Origin: an uncultured Clostridia bacterium
Lineage (GTDB): Bacteria > Bacillota > Clostridia > UMGS1810
NCBI GenBank assembly: GCA_934481345.1
Contig: CAKSPF010000007.1
Span: 62,001 to 126,000, forward strand
DNA length: 64,000 nt
Direction of reading: 5' to 3'
This document shows, piece after piece, positions 40,511-49,526 of the stretch; the stretch's first letter is position 1, and the number at the start of each line of letters is the position of its first letter. A program made the position numbers and the translations under genes. A model generated the notes under the pieces. It was not told where the DNA came from. It did no database searches and saw nothing but the letters and a program-made list of their open reading frames with translations.

Positions 40511-42919
40511 CTATCTGCCCATAACAACACGAATATCAAGTTCTTTCTTATCTTTAAACCGACTCGCATCTATGAAATTTCCTTCAAACCTTTTGCCGTC
40601 ATATTCTATATATTTTACACCCTTTTCAATATGCTCCGGGTTTTCAAAAGAAATATTCAGAATACATCCTCTGAAGAGTCTTTTCACCTTAAATCCGTCC
40701 CATTCGCTCGGAATACACGGATCCAGAACAATCCCCCCCAGAACGGGACGGACACCCAGCAAATACTGTGTTGCAGCCACATTCATCCAGGAAACCGTAC
40801 CCGAAATATGGGAAATGTTTCCCCAGCCATGCTTGTTGTTCGGTTTGCCGACAATATTGCTGCACCAAGTATACGGCTCAGATTTGTAACATTCCAGACC
40901 AACCTTGCTCAGTGCATTGTGCGGTACCAAATCGTTATAATACTTCCAGGCGAGCTTTGCATTGCCGAGCATAGCCTCTGCCACAACCGCCCATGTATGA
41001 GCATGGCAGAAAACCGCACCGTTTTCACCGGTACCGGGATTATAGCCGCTGAACGGTTCTTTAACCTTCGGCCACGTTTCAAATCCAGGGCTTAATTTCA
41101 TCAGACCTACTCCTGTGTCAAGCCTTTTATTGACTTCGTCCATAGCTTTTCGCTGCATATCATATGTACCGGATTTACCTATGACAGACCACGTCTGAGA
41201 ATTTATCCATATCTTTCCGAATTCGTCATTTTCACTGCCTATCGGATTGCCGTCATCATCAAAACATCTGTACCACCACTTGCCGTTCCAGGCATTTTTC
41301 AGTATGCTTTCCTGCTGCATTGCAAGATAGGAATTTAACTTTTCTTCAGTTTTGAAATCACCGATGTATTTTGCCAATTCCGACAAAAGTCTGAGTACAT
41401 ATGCATACTGCTGACCTGCAAATACGGATTCGCCCAGGCCTTTCTCGGAGAACTTGTGTATAATATCATTCCAGTCGCCGTTAAAGGTAAGCGGAAGTCC
41501 GTGTGCTCCGAGATTATTCTGAGTAAATTCTACGGCAGCCAGAAGGTGTTCCCACACAGTTGCTTTTTCACCGCTGCTCATATGGTCGTCTGCAAGGTAG
41601 CATACCTTTTTGTTTAATATATCGGTATCCCCTGTTTCGCAAATCAGATAATATGCAAGCATTGACGGCCACAAATGGTCATCACAGCGCACCCTGAAGT
41701 CCGGCAGACAGGTTTTGTTATCACCCTCGCAGTGAATTGCATTTCCTGCCTTATATTGCTTGCTCAAAAGATACAAAAGCCTGCGTTCGCACATTTTTGC
41801 ATCTCTGTATGTCATTGCAAACATATCCTGGCAGGTATCTCTGTAACCGAGAGTTCTTGTGCCGGGAGCATTCACATTTATACATCTTGAATATCTTGCC
41901 GTGTGCACAGATGCAACAGGCCCCCAGATATTAATCTGCCTCATGGCATTTTCATCGGGAATCCTACACTCGAATTTATCTAAAAAGCTCTTCCAGGATA
42001 AATCAAGTTTTTCCTCCTGCTTTGTTTTGTTTTCGGAATTTCTCAGTTTACCGACGGTATCTTCCGCTTTTTTCTTCACATTTTCAAAGTCGGTAATTCC
42101 GCCCTGCTCTGCACCCATAAAAAATGCCGCATTTTCCTTTATGCCCTTTTTGCAGAAAAGCTTTATGTGAAGCGCGCAGCATGCTTCTCCGGACTGGATT
42201 GTATCATTGCCGCAAACGCCCTTTTCTACCGCCAAAGGGTTTTTTTCAAAGCGGTAGTTCCCCATAAATGCATCTCTGTCGCCGCTGTAGCTTTCAATTT
42301 TTCTGTCACTTGCAAAATATATCAAAGGAATTTTTTCGGGTTCGATTTTATCTTCGCGGTGATTTAAATAAAATAAAATTTCATTTGAATCATCAAACCA
42401 GGTTTTGTGCATATGGCGCCAGTAGTATTCATTCATAAACTCATCCATAATTTTTTGCTGGCAAAGCTCCATATACGCAAACACATCAAATTCCTTATCT
42501 TCTTTATCATTTATAATACTCAAATCCCACAGGCATACATCATAATCCGGCGCGATATACAAAGTAAGGGTAGCTTTTGTGCCGTTCTTTTCGGCAACAA
42601 AGCGGCTTTTGCCCGGCATATGCTCCGCATGGTAATCGTCGAGTTTTTCTTCGGCAGGTCTGAAAGACGGCGACCATACTGTGCCGTCCTTTTCACGGAT
42701 GTATATATAAAATCCGGGAGAGTCTATAGGCATATTAAAGCTTCTGTACCTTGTCAGCTTGTATCTTGCGGGGTTTTCAAGCCAAAGCATTCCGCCTCCG
42801 ACGTGCGATACAAAACCGTGCATATGTCCGTTTGATATATAATTTATCCATGGGGCCGGTAAATCTGTTTTATTTATTTGAATATATTTTTCACCATCAT
42901 TGAAAATATAGTCGTTCAT
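40511..42919 (-). CDS. GH94 cellobiose-phosphorylase-like enzyme (802 aa)
   Basis: Family blocks are clear: GYRDTCQDMFA in the substrate pocket region, DDHLWPSMLAYY, and GDWNDIIHKF near residue 480 with the catalytic aspartate of GH94; a C-terminal jelly-roll end (GGIVLDPCIPSEWDGFKV) closes the protein. The length matches cellobiose or similar beta-glucan phosphorylases. It releases glucose-1-phosphate from a beta-linked disaccharide; the exact linkage cannot be read. No signal peptide, so cytoplasmic. It starts 12 bp after the GH31 gene. Confidence 0.85.
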   Translation of the reverse strand: MNDYIFNDGEKYIQINKTDLPAPWINYISNGHMHGFVSHVGGGMLWLENPARYKLTRYRSFNMPIDSPGFYIYIREKDGTVWSPSFRPAEEKLDDYHAEHMPGKSRFVAEKNGTKATLTLYIAPDYDVCLWDLSIINDKEDKEFDVFAYMELCQQKIMDEFMNEYYWRHMHKTWFDDSNEILFYLNHREDKIEPEKIPLIYFASDRKIESYSGDRDAFMGNYRFEKNPLAVEKGVCGNDTIQSGEACCALHIKLFCKKGIKENAAFFMGAEQGGITDFENVKKKAEDTVGKLRNSENKTKQEEKLDLSWKSFLDKFECRIPDENAMRQINIWGPVASVHTARYSRCINVNAPGTRTLGYRDTCQDMFAMTYRDAKMCERRLLYLLSKQYKAGNAIHCEGDNKTCLPDFRVRCDDHLWPSMLAYYLICETGDTDILNKKVCYLADDHMSSGEKATVWEHLLAAVEFTQNNLGAHGLPLTFNGDWNDIIHKFSEKGLGESVFAGQQYAYVLRLLSELAKYIGDFKTEEKLNSYLAMQQESILKNAWNGKWWYRCFDDDGNPIGSENDEFGKIWINSQTWSVIGKSGTYDMQRKAMDEVNKRLDTGVGLMKLSPGFETWPKVKEPFSGYNPGTGENGAVFCHAHTWAVVAEAMLGNAKLAWKYYNDLVPHNALSKVGLECYKSEPYTWCSNIVGKPNNKHGWGNISHISGTVSWMNVAATQYLLGVRPVLGGIVLDPCIPSEWDGFKVKRLFRGCILNISFENPEHIEKGVKYIEYDGKRFEGNFIDASRFKDKKELDIRVVMGR

Positions 42920-42931
42920 TGCTGCTCCTCC

Positions 42932-44644
42932 TTAAAGTTTTTCATAGACGGGAATATTTTCGGTTTCTACACTGAACCACCCACATTTAACCGGCTCTTT
43001 CGTCCAGTAATCTCTCCACTTTCCAAAAGGCAGGTATACCTCTCTGGTATCGGACTTTTCGGTAAGAGGCGCGACCAAAAGTCTGCCGCAGAAAATATAT
43101 TCATCATCTATCGCATAAGTTTCTTTATCTTCCGTATAGTCACATACAAGTGCTCTGACAGGCGGTTTCCCGCTTGTTTTATACTCATCGAAAGCCTCTG
43201 TGAGCATAGGCACAAGTTTTTCTCTCTCAATCAAAAGCTGCTTTACTTCCTCTTCCAGCCCGTACTCGAGCCATGGCGCCTTATCCAGGTACCATGCATT
43301 TATCAGGCACTGCACCGAAAAGACATTTGTCTGAAGGCGTCTTAAAAAGTCCTTTTTGTTTTTGGCATCTCTTACTTCGGGCGTCCAAAGCAAGCCACAG
43401 AAGCCGGAATTGACATTTCCTCTTATAAAATCCCCGTGATCATACAAATCACTGTATAAAACGAAGGGGTAACACGAAGCCAACGCCCCGGCATTTCTGA
43501 CATTTGACAGGGTTTTAACTCCGTCAAGCGACTGTAAAATTGTTTTCATATATAAAGTACCGAAAATTGCGTGATACTGTTCTCCGTCAAGACCGCCGGG
43601 AAATTTTGCACAGTTCGGAAAACTCCAGTCGCTGTTTACAAAGTCACTGCTGTCACATTCATCAAGCTTAAATCCGTCAATTCCGATTTCGGTTAAATAT
43701 TCTTTGTGGTATTTCGCAAATATTTTTCCGGAAGCGTCAAGGGAAAAATCAGGCACCAACCCCTTCCACACTTCGTAATTACCGCTTAAATCAAAAAGCT
43801 CATCATATATCGGCGAAGTGCAATCCACAAATGCATGTTCCCAAAGATTTATGTGAAAGCCGTTTGATTTAAGATACTTTATCATCTCTTTGTATTTCGG
43901 AAATCTTTCCTTATCCCAGACATATGAGCATGAATAGCTCTTTGTCTGCCAACCGGGCTCCAGCCCAATTGTCGTAATTTTAATACCGTTATTTTTAAAG
44001 TAATCCGCAAGTTCTGTTACATCATTATCGGTGTAGTTTGCGTAAGCTCTGTAAACGGCGCCGAATCCCCATTCGGGAACATCGCACCCTCCGCCCGAAA
44101 GCATATTGTACCGGCTCACGATTTCAGTAATGTTTTTACCCTCAATTATGTATATATCTATTCCCTTTGCCCCCGGTATATCTATAGTCATAACAGTTGC
44201 TTCTTTTTCGGAGCGGTCGAGGTAAAGCTCGTCAAAATTATTTATGACGTCATTTCTTGCCGTGATATTTGTCTGCCTTTTTTGTTTTTTATGAAAACCG
44301 CAGTAAACATCTATCGTCCTTAGAGTATCTATATACATTCCGTAACCTTTCGTGGTTACAAAAAAAGGAACGGGAGCATGAGAGTCGCCCGTGTATGCAA
44401 CCGGGTCTGAATTTACCCTTAAAGTCAGCTTTCTGCCTTTATGATTAAAACCCTTGAGCTGCAAGCCGAATCCGTATATTTCTTCATCGCCGTCTATGGG
44501 GAATTCGAGCATACATCCCCGGTCATTCAGCGAAAATTCTATTTTGCCTGTATCATAACTGATTTTTTGTGGGATGTAGCTGAAATTATCGCAAAATTTT
44601 GAAGGTACATTTTCCTCAGGTATTCCATATGTCAGCTTAAGCAT
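42932..44644 (-). CDS. GH31 family alpha-glycosidase (570 aa)
   Basis: ATG 44644 has AAAGGCGG upstream; the frame's earlier start at 44671 adds residues without support. The core shows the GH31 arrangement: GFGLQLKGFNHKG, the FFVTTKGYGMYID block, EPGWQTKS, then the nucleophile motif DGFKLDECDSS near residue 325 and the acid region SDLYDHGDFIRGNV. Length and motifs suit an alpha-xylosidase or alpha-glucosidase without signal peptide. Removing xylose from xyloglucan oligosaccharides would fit the two GH74-like neighbours. Confidence 0.8.
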   Translation of the reverse strand: MLKLTYGIPEENVPSKFCDNFSYIPQKISYDTGKIEFSLNDRGCMLEFPIDGDEEIYGFGLQLKGFNHKGRKLTLRVNSDPVAYTGDSHAPVPFFVTTKGYGMYIDTLRTIDVYCGFHKKQKRQTNITARNDVINNFDELYLDRSEKEATVMTIDIPGAKGIDIYIIEGKNITEIVSRYNMLSGGGCDVPEWGFGAVYRAYANYTDNDVTELADYFKNNGIKITTIGLEPGWQTKSYSCSYVWDKERFPKYKEMIKYLKSNGFHINLWEHAFVDCTSPIYDELFDLSGNYEVWKGLVPDFSLDASGKIFAKYHKEYLTEIGIDGFKLDECDSSDFVNSDWSFPNCAKFPGGLDGEQYHAIFGTLYMKTILQSLDGVKTLSNVRNAGALASCYPFVLYSDLYDHGDFIRGNVNSGFCGLLWTPEVRDAKNKKDFLRRLQTNVFSVQCLINAWYLDKAPWLEYGLEEEVKQLLIEREKLVPMLTEAFDEYKTSGKPPVRALVCDYTEDKETYAIDDEYIFCGRLLVAPLTEKSDTREVYLPFGKWRDYWTKEPVKCGWFSVETENIPVYEKL

Positions 44645-44667
44645 TGTTCTACCGCCTTTTGTTTTAA

Positions 44668-44698
44668 GCAATGGGGCGGAACTAAACCGCCCCTATGC
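44668..44698 (-). repeat. intergenic hairpin with 7-nt loop (GC-rich)
   Basis: 44673-44679 pairs perfectly with 44687-44693 around a 7-nt loop, with a weaker outer extension to 44668/44698. It fills the 62-bp gap between the six-hairpin and GH31 genes. Its GGGGCGG/CCGCCCC composition contrasts with its surroundings and recalls dispersed palindromic elements of Clostridia. Confidence 0.65.
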
Positions 44699-44706
44699 CA
44701 AAATGA

Positions 44707-46761
44707 TTATTGTACTTTTTCTTCACAAAAATATATTTCGTAATCGGAGGTAACGTTCTTTCCGTTCTTAATTATCGAAACATATTCGAGTTTTTTATCC
44801 TTTACCCTGACTTCGGCAACAGCATTGCCCTTTATGGCAAGTTTAAATTCCGCGTCGCCGTTTTCCCTCGGAAATGCCGGGAAAATATACACCTTTTTAC
44901 CCTCGGATTGAATAAGCATCTCGTTTACAGATGAGATGAACATTCCGCAGGCAGTGGTAAACCACGGTTTGATTCTCACTCCGGGTTCGTTTATCTCGAA
45001 AAGCTCATCAAACGCCCCGGCTGAAGAATAGCTCTCCGTCAAAGCGCCGTAAGCCTTTTCGGGAAGCTTTGCTCTTGCATATGCTTCTGCTTTCCAGCAG
45101 GCATACCAAGGCGAAATTTTGTTGCCCCAGGGATACATGTTTCCGTACATCGCTCCGTTTACCTCAAAATCTTCCCACGCTTTAAGAAGCTTTTCATCGC
45201 TTTTGTCTATTGTATTAAACGGATACTTACCGGCAAAAACAGCTATGCTCTTTTGCTTTATTCCGGCAAGCGGAACATACATTCCGTTTTCAACGGGCAG
45301 GCTCTTTCTGAGCGCCAGAGCAACCTCTCTGCATTCTTTCCTGTAATCTTCGTCGATGCCCAAAATCTCCGATGCCTCCGCACAGCATTCCAAAAGCCTT
45401 ATAGCTCCGCAGGAGGTCATAAACGGATTTTCTGCGCCTGCACCGAGCCTTTCAAGGTCTGTGCACTTTCCGATATACATTCCGGCGCTGTCGCGGTACA
45501 CCATGTATTTGGTAAAATACTTTGCACACGCGCGAATCATTCTGTAGCAGCGTGACAAAAACTCCTTGTCCTCATTGTAAACATAATATTCATAAGCGCC
45601 GATTCCTACTGTCGGCATGTGGAAAACGTGGTCAAGCCACGGACCTATCGGAGAGAGTTCCACATCGCAATTTTCTCCTGTTTCCCAGAAAAATCTTGCC
45701 ATTTCTTCACTTTCATCATTTTTATGACAGTCGGAAGCGTACTTTATAGCAGGCTCAAGGCAAACATCCAGGCGAAAAGTCGGTACGCGCTTTGCAAGCT
45801 CCATTCTGTTTGATGTAAGAAGCGCAAAGTAGCTGTAGTATTCGTCAAATGCAAAATATCTTCCGTCCCAATAGCTGTTGTTCAGTCCGATTGCAACAGA
45901 ATGTTTCGTTGTGTTGCACTTTAATGCATATAGAGATGTTGTATATATGTCGTTAAGTGTTTCGTCCCGGGTTTTTACATAGCCCAAGCCAAAAAACTCT
46001 TTGTAATTCTGCTCACATTCGGCAAGAAGACCGTCAAAACCGAGAATGTCAATTTTTTCATTCATTGCACTCAGAGTTTCCTTAAAGTCTACACCGTCAA
46101 GATTATCGTCAACATAGTAAAAGAATGTTACGCTCTCTCCGTCAAACGCTTCAAATTCTATGCTTGCTCCGTTTTTAACAGAAGTCACGGAATAGTCCTT
46201 ATCCAGGCGAAGGCGGACTTCGCCTGTGTATACATCCATACCGTAGAGTTTGAAGCCTACATTCGTTTCAGTGCCCTCTTTGGAAGTGTAAAGAACATTT
46301 GTAAGCTCGTCAATCGGCTCGTTAAATCCCTCAAGCCTGAAGTCATAAGAGAATTTCCGTGAGCCGCCAAGGTTATTGAAAGTCTTTTGCAATGCATAAA
46401 GGTTTAAGGCCGGGTGAATAAAGTATTTCGACTCAATAACCGCACCGTCTGCATACTTACATTCGCTCTTAATATATCCCTTTTCCTTTATGAGTTCCTG
46501 CGACCAATCTTCAAGGGCGCTGCCCTCTCTGAATATAAATTTGCCGAGCGAAAAAAGTCTTGAGCGTTCTGTGCGCTTGCTGCTGTTGCTCCTTCTTCCG
46601 CAGCGGACAACTATTCCGTCAAATGCAACTACTCCCTTTTCTCTTTCCTCATTTGCTATGTAATCCAGTGTACCCTCGCAATCGGGCGCAAAGGAAATAT
46701 CACCGTTTCCGAGTATCGGCGGAAAATAACACGGTAAGTTTGTACTCTTCTCGTATTTCAT
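44707..46761 (-). CDS. putative six-hairpin ((alpha/alpha)6) glycosidase, GH95/GH65-like (684 aa)
   Basis: No signal peptide. The N-terminal 270 residues are beta-rich (ILGNGDISFAPDC), then a helical barrel of about 350 residues (YTTSLYALKCNTTKHSVAIGLNNSYWDGRYFAFDEYYSYFALL, then SPIGPWLDHVFHMPTVG) and a C-terminal beta domain with PWFTTACGMFISSVNEMLIQ and FPRENGDAEFKLAIKG. This layout resembles GH65/GH95-type enzymes, but the sequence does not let me fix a family or linkage. Cytoplasmic and between GH31 and a secreted GH74-like gene, so likely acts on imported oligosaccharides. Confidence 0.55.
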   Translation of the reverse strand: MKYEKSTNLPCYFPPILGNGDISFAPDCEGTLDYIANEEREKGVVAFDGIVVRCGRRSNSSKRTERSRLFSLGKFIFREGSALEDWSQELIKEKGYIKSECKYADGAVIESKYFIHPALNLYALQKTFNNLGGSRKFSYDFRLEGFNEPIDELTNVLYTSKEGTETNVGFKLYGMDVYTGEVRLRLDKDYSVTSVKNGASIEFEAFDGESVTFFYYVDDNLDGVDFKETLSAMNEKIDILGFDGLLAECEQNYKEFFGLGYVKTRDETLNDIYTTSLYALKCNTTKHSVAIGLNNSYWDGRYFAFDEYYSYFALLTSNRMELAKRVPTFRLDVCLEPAIKYASDCHKNDESEEMARFFWETGENCDVELSPIGPWLDHVFHMPTVGIGAYEYYVYNEDKEFLSRCYRMIRACAKYFTKYMVYRDSAGMYIGKCTDLERLGAGAENPFMTSCGAIRLLECCAEASEILGIDEDYRKECREVALALRKSLPVENGMYVPLAGIKQKSIAVFAGKYPFNTIDKSDEKLLKAWEDFEVNGAMYGNMYPWGNKISPWYACWKAEAYARAKLPEKAYGALTESYSSAGAFDELFEINEPGVRIKPWFTTACGMFISSVNEMLIQSEGKKVYIFPAFPRENGDAEFKLAIKGNAVAEVRVKDKKLEYVSIIKNGKNVTSDYEIYFCEEKVQ

Positions 46762-46784
46762 AAAGCTTCTCCTAAAATTGAATA

Positions 46785-49436
46785 TTATTTTATCTCGTAT
46801 GCAATAACAGAATCATACAGCGGCTGCATACTTGTTAAATCCTTGAAGACAAATCCTTTCATTATTGTGAGTTTTTCCTGCTCCGGAACAGTAATCTCTG
46901 CCGAATATTCTCTTTTTCCGCTATATGCGGGTACTGTTATTTCGCTGCTGCTTGAATTTTCAAGTCTTCCGCTTTCGCAGTCATAAAAAGCAAATACCAG
47001 CTCGATTTTCTCATCATTTTTTGTTGTGTTTTTTGCCGTTACGGTAAGCGTAATCTTATCTCCGCTCCTGTACGTTATTGCTCCTTCCGGTATTTCAGGC
47101 TCCGGACGCTTTATTGAAGGAGCGCCGTTTCCGTAAAGAGCTCCCCTTCCGCCTGTTGATACAAACACACTGCCGTATGAATTTCTGTCACCGCAGATGT
47201 CTATAACCTCGGTTGAGAACTTTTGAGTTTCCGGGCTGATTAAAGTCCAAGTTTCTCCCAGATCATCCGAGATAAACATACCGAATTTTCCGTCGTGCCT
47301 TCCGACAACGTATGCCGCCGGAAGTCCCGGATTTGTAACACCGTTGCCTATTCCGAAGCCAAAGGGTTTGAAAGGTGTTATCGTTTCAATCGGCGTCCAT
47401 GTATCGCCAAAATCATAGCTTGCCAGAATCTTTCCCTGAGCCTGGGAATAATACCAGATTCCGCCCTCCATAAACGGCACGGTCTTTATCCAGTCATAAT
47501 CGCTCTGACTTCCCATATTTATAATACTCCAGGTGTCGCCGCCGTCTTTTGTTCTGTACAGCGCCGAATACTTGTTTCCCGTTTCGGGGTCTGTTGCAGG
47601 CTCGGAATAATAGAACACATTTCCGTTTACTCTGTCTGACTCAAGCATTCTTTTGTTTATATAATTGGAGGTCTTATTTCTGCGAAATGCTATATCCTCC
47701 ATAAGCTCCCATGTGGCACCGTTGTCCAGCGAACGCCATATTCCTGCCCCTTCGCCGATTTCATCAGTAGGCTGAGTAACAGGCTTTCCGAGCGACTGCA
47801 CCATAAGTATCGGCCAGCCGTTTGCCTGCTTTGCGGCTCCGACAGCGCAATCTATGAGTCTGCGTTCTTCCGGCCATGAAGTCTTAATAAAGTTGGCTGT
47901 TCCGCCTTCGGGTATTCTTCCGTAATTTGTGGAATACGCGGCAACACCCTTTTCGTTTCCGTCTATTGAACCGTATACACCCGTTTCAAAAACGTAACTC
48001 GGATCTTCCTCGCAGAAGTCAACTCCGCCAAGGTTCGTGATATAGGGTGAGGTTTTGTTTTCCAGAGTATTCCACTCTTCCTGAACCCTCAGACCGTGGT
48101 CCATCGCTCCGACCAGAGCAAGCGGAGTGTTTTCGCCGGGGAGTGATACAATCTGGTTTGTAACAAGTCCCTCTACTCCGTCATCGTTTGCAAAGCCTGC
48201 CGCATAATAATCTACAGTCGGTCTGCCGCTTGTTTTAACCAAGTCGGCAAAATTTTCGACATAGTATATATGCTGTGCGGCAGAAATCCAGACATTGTCA
48301 AGATTATTCGGATCCTGAATAATTGCAGACGCCATGGGAGCATTTATTTTAAATCTCCAGGTCTTTCCGCCGTCAAAACTGTGCCATGAGTTGTACTGGC
48401 TCTGCCACGGTGCGGAAAATATTACTATGTAATCGGGATTTCTTGAGTCTATCATAAACGGTCCGAATCCCGGGCTTCCCCAGTTGGTTGAGCCTGTGTT
48501 GCAGTTGTCTTCGGAGGGTGTGATGTTTTCGCATGTTTGCCAGTTTTCTCCACTGTAGAGATATATACCTCCGTCGGTAACTGTACCCTGCTGGTTTGAG
48601 GCAACATACATTTTGTCGCCGTTTGAACCCGCTGTGATTTGCATCTGAACAGGCTGTTTCGGTGTATTCGGAATAAGAGTAAAGTTTTCACCGCCGTCCG
48701 AACTCCAAAATATGCCTTCGCCCCATGCGGAAACATAAATATTTTTACTTTCACCGCTCTGTGTTACGGTTCTGCTGTCTATGTATACCTGGCTTATACC
48801 GCCGGACTCTCTGTTTCTTATGTCAACGGTATTTTCGGGTACAGATGCAATCTGCCGCCATGTTGCGCCGCCGTCTGTTGTCTTCCAGAGTCCGTCGCTC
48901 TGAGTTCCGAAATATATTATGTTTGTGTTGTTCGGGTCAACCATCAAAGATTCCGCACCCGGTCTTGAGTATGAATCGTTACCGCAGTAGATACCGTATT
49001 CATATTCAACCCACAGTCTTTCCCAGGTTGTGCCCTTGTCGGTTGACTTTAATATATCGCTTCCCTGATTGCTTTTGCCGTATGACTTTCCGCAGGCAGC
49101 ATAAACAATGTTTTCATCAGTGGGGTCTACTGCGATTGCACCTACGCCGAGAAGATAATTCTCATTGTGGTCAACCCCGTCCAAAAGCTGTATCCAATAA
49201 TTATTTGCGGGGTCGAATCTGTACATTCCGCCGACATCCGTGCGGACATATATCAAATTTGGATTTTGGGGATGTATTACCATTCCCGTCATCCAGCAAT
49301 AATTTCCGAGTTTAAGGTTATTCCATTCATAATTTGCGCTTTCGTCCGTCGGGAAAGCGGCTGCAGGCATTATGCTCGCTGTGATGAAGATAAATAGGGT
49401 TATAATTAATGCCGAAATTTTTAATTTTGATTTCAT
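46785..49436 (-). CDS. secreted GH74-like protein, first copy (883 aa)
   Basis: A signal peptide (residues 1-27) is followed by a two-propeller GH74-type body: LIYVRTDVGGMYRF carries the catalytic-base aspartate motif TDVGG, Asp-box/BNR repeats (ILKSTDKGTTWERL, LWKTTDGGATW, YRTKDGGDTW) recur, and MDHGLRV near the middle is the likely second acidic site. The C-terminal 90 residues are a beta-sandwich module (VTAKNTTKNDEKIELVFAFYD) also found in the neighbouring secreted protein. It probably cleaves xyloglucan or a related beta-glucan outside the cell. Confidence 0.75.
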   Translation of the reverse strand: MKSKLKISALIITLFIFITASIMPAAAFPTDESANYEWNNLKLGNYCWMTGMVIHPQNPNLIYVRTDVGGMYRFDPANNYWIQLLDGVDHNENYLLGVGAIAVDPTDENIVYAACGKSYGKSNQGSDILKSTDKGTTWERLWVEYEYGIYCGNDSYSRPGAESLMVDPNNTNIIYFGTQSDGLWKTTDGGATWRQIASVPENTVDIRNRESGGISQVYIDSRTVTQSGESKNIYVSAWGEGIFWSSDGGENFTLIPNTPKQPVQMQITAGSNGDKMYVASNQQGTVTDGGIYLYSGENWQTCENITPSEDNCNTGSTNWGSPGFGPFMIDSRNPDYIVIFSAPWQSQYNSWHSFDGGKTWRFKINAPMASAIIQDPNNLDNVWISAAQHIYYVENFADLVKTSGRPTVDYYAAGFANDDGVEGLVTNQIVSLPGENTPLALVGAMDHGLRVQEEWNTLENKTSPYITNLGGVDFCEEDPSYVFETGVYGSIDGNEKGVAAYSTNYGRIPEGGTANFIKTSWPEERRLIDCAVGAAKQANGWPILMVQSLGKPVTQPTDEIGEGAGIWRSLDNGATWELMEDIAFRRNKTSNYINKRMLESDRVNGNVFYYSEPATDPETGNKYSALYRTKDGGDTWSIINMGSQSDYDWIKTVPFMEGGIWYYSQAQGKILASYDFGDTWTPIETITPFKPFGFGIGNGVTNPGLPAAYVVGRHDGKFGMFISDDLGETWTLISPETQKFSTEVIDICGDRNSYGSVFVSTGGRGALYGNGAPSIKRPEPEIPEGAITYRSGDKITLTVTAKNTTKNDEKIELVFAFYDCESGRLENSSSSEITVPAYSGKREYSAEITVPEQEKLTIMKGFVFKDLTSMQPLYDSVIAYEIK

Positions 49437-49480
49437 TTAAATACGTCATCTCCCTACTTCAATATTATTTTCACTTTTTC

Positions 49481-49516
49481 AGCTGCACGAGGGGTTTGAT
49501 TCCCCTCATGCAACTG
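49481..49516 (-). repeat. intergenic hairpin with 7-nt loop
   Basis: 49489-49494 pairs with 49502-49507 around a 7-nt loop; the helix extends with mismatches to 49481/49515. It sits in the gap between the first GH74-like gene and the duplicated-module protein gene. Confidence 0.6.
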
Positions 49517-49526
49517 TTTTATATAA

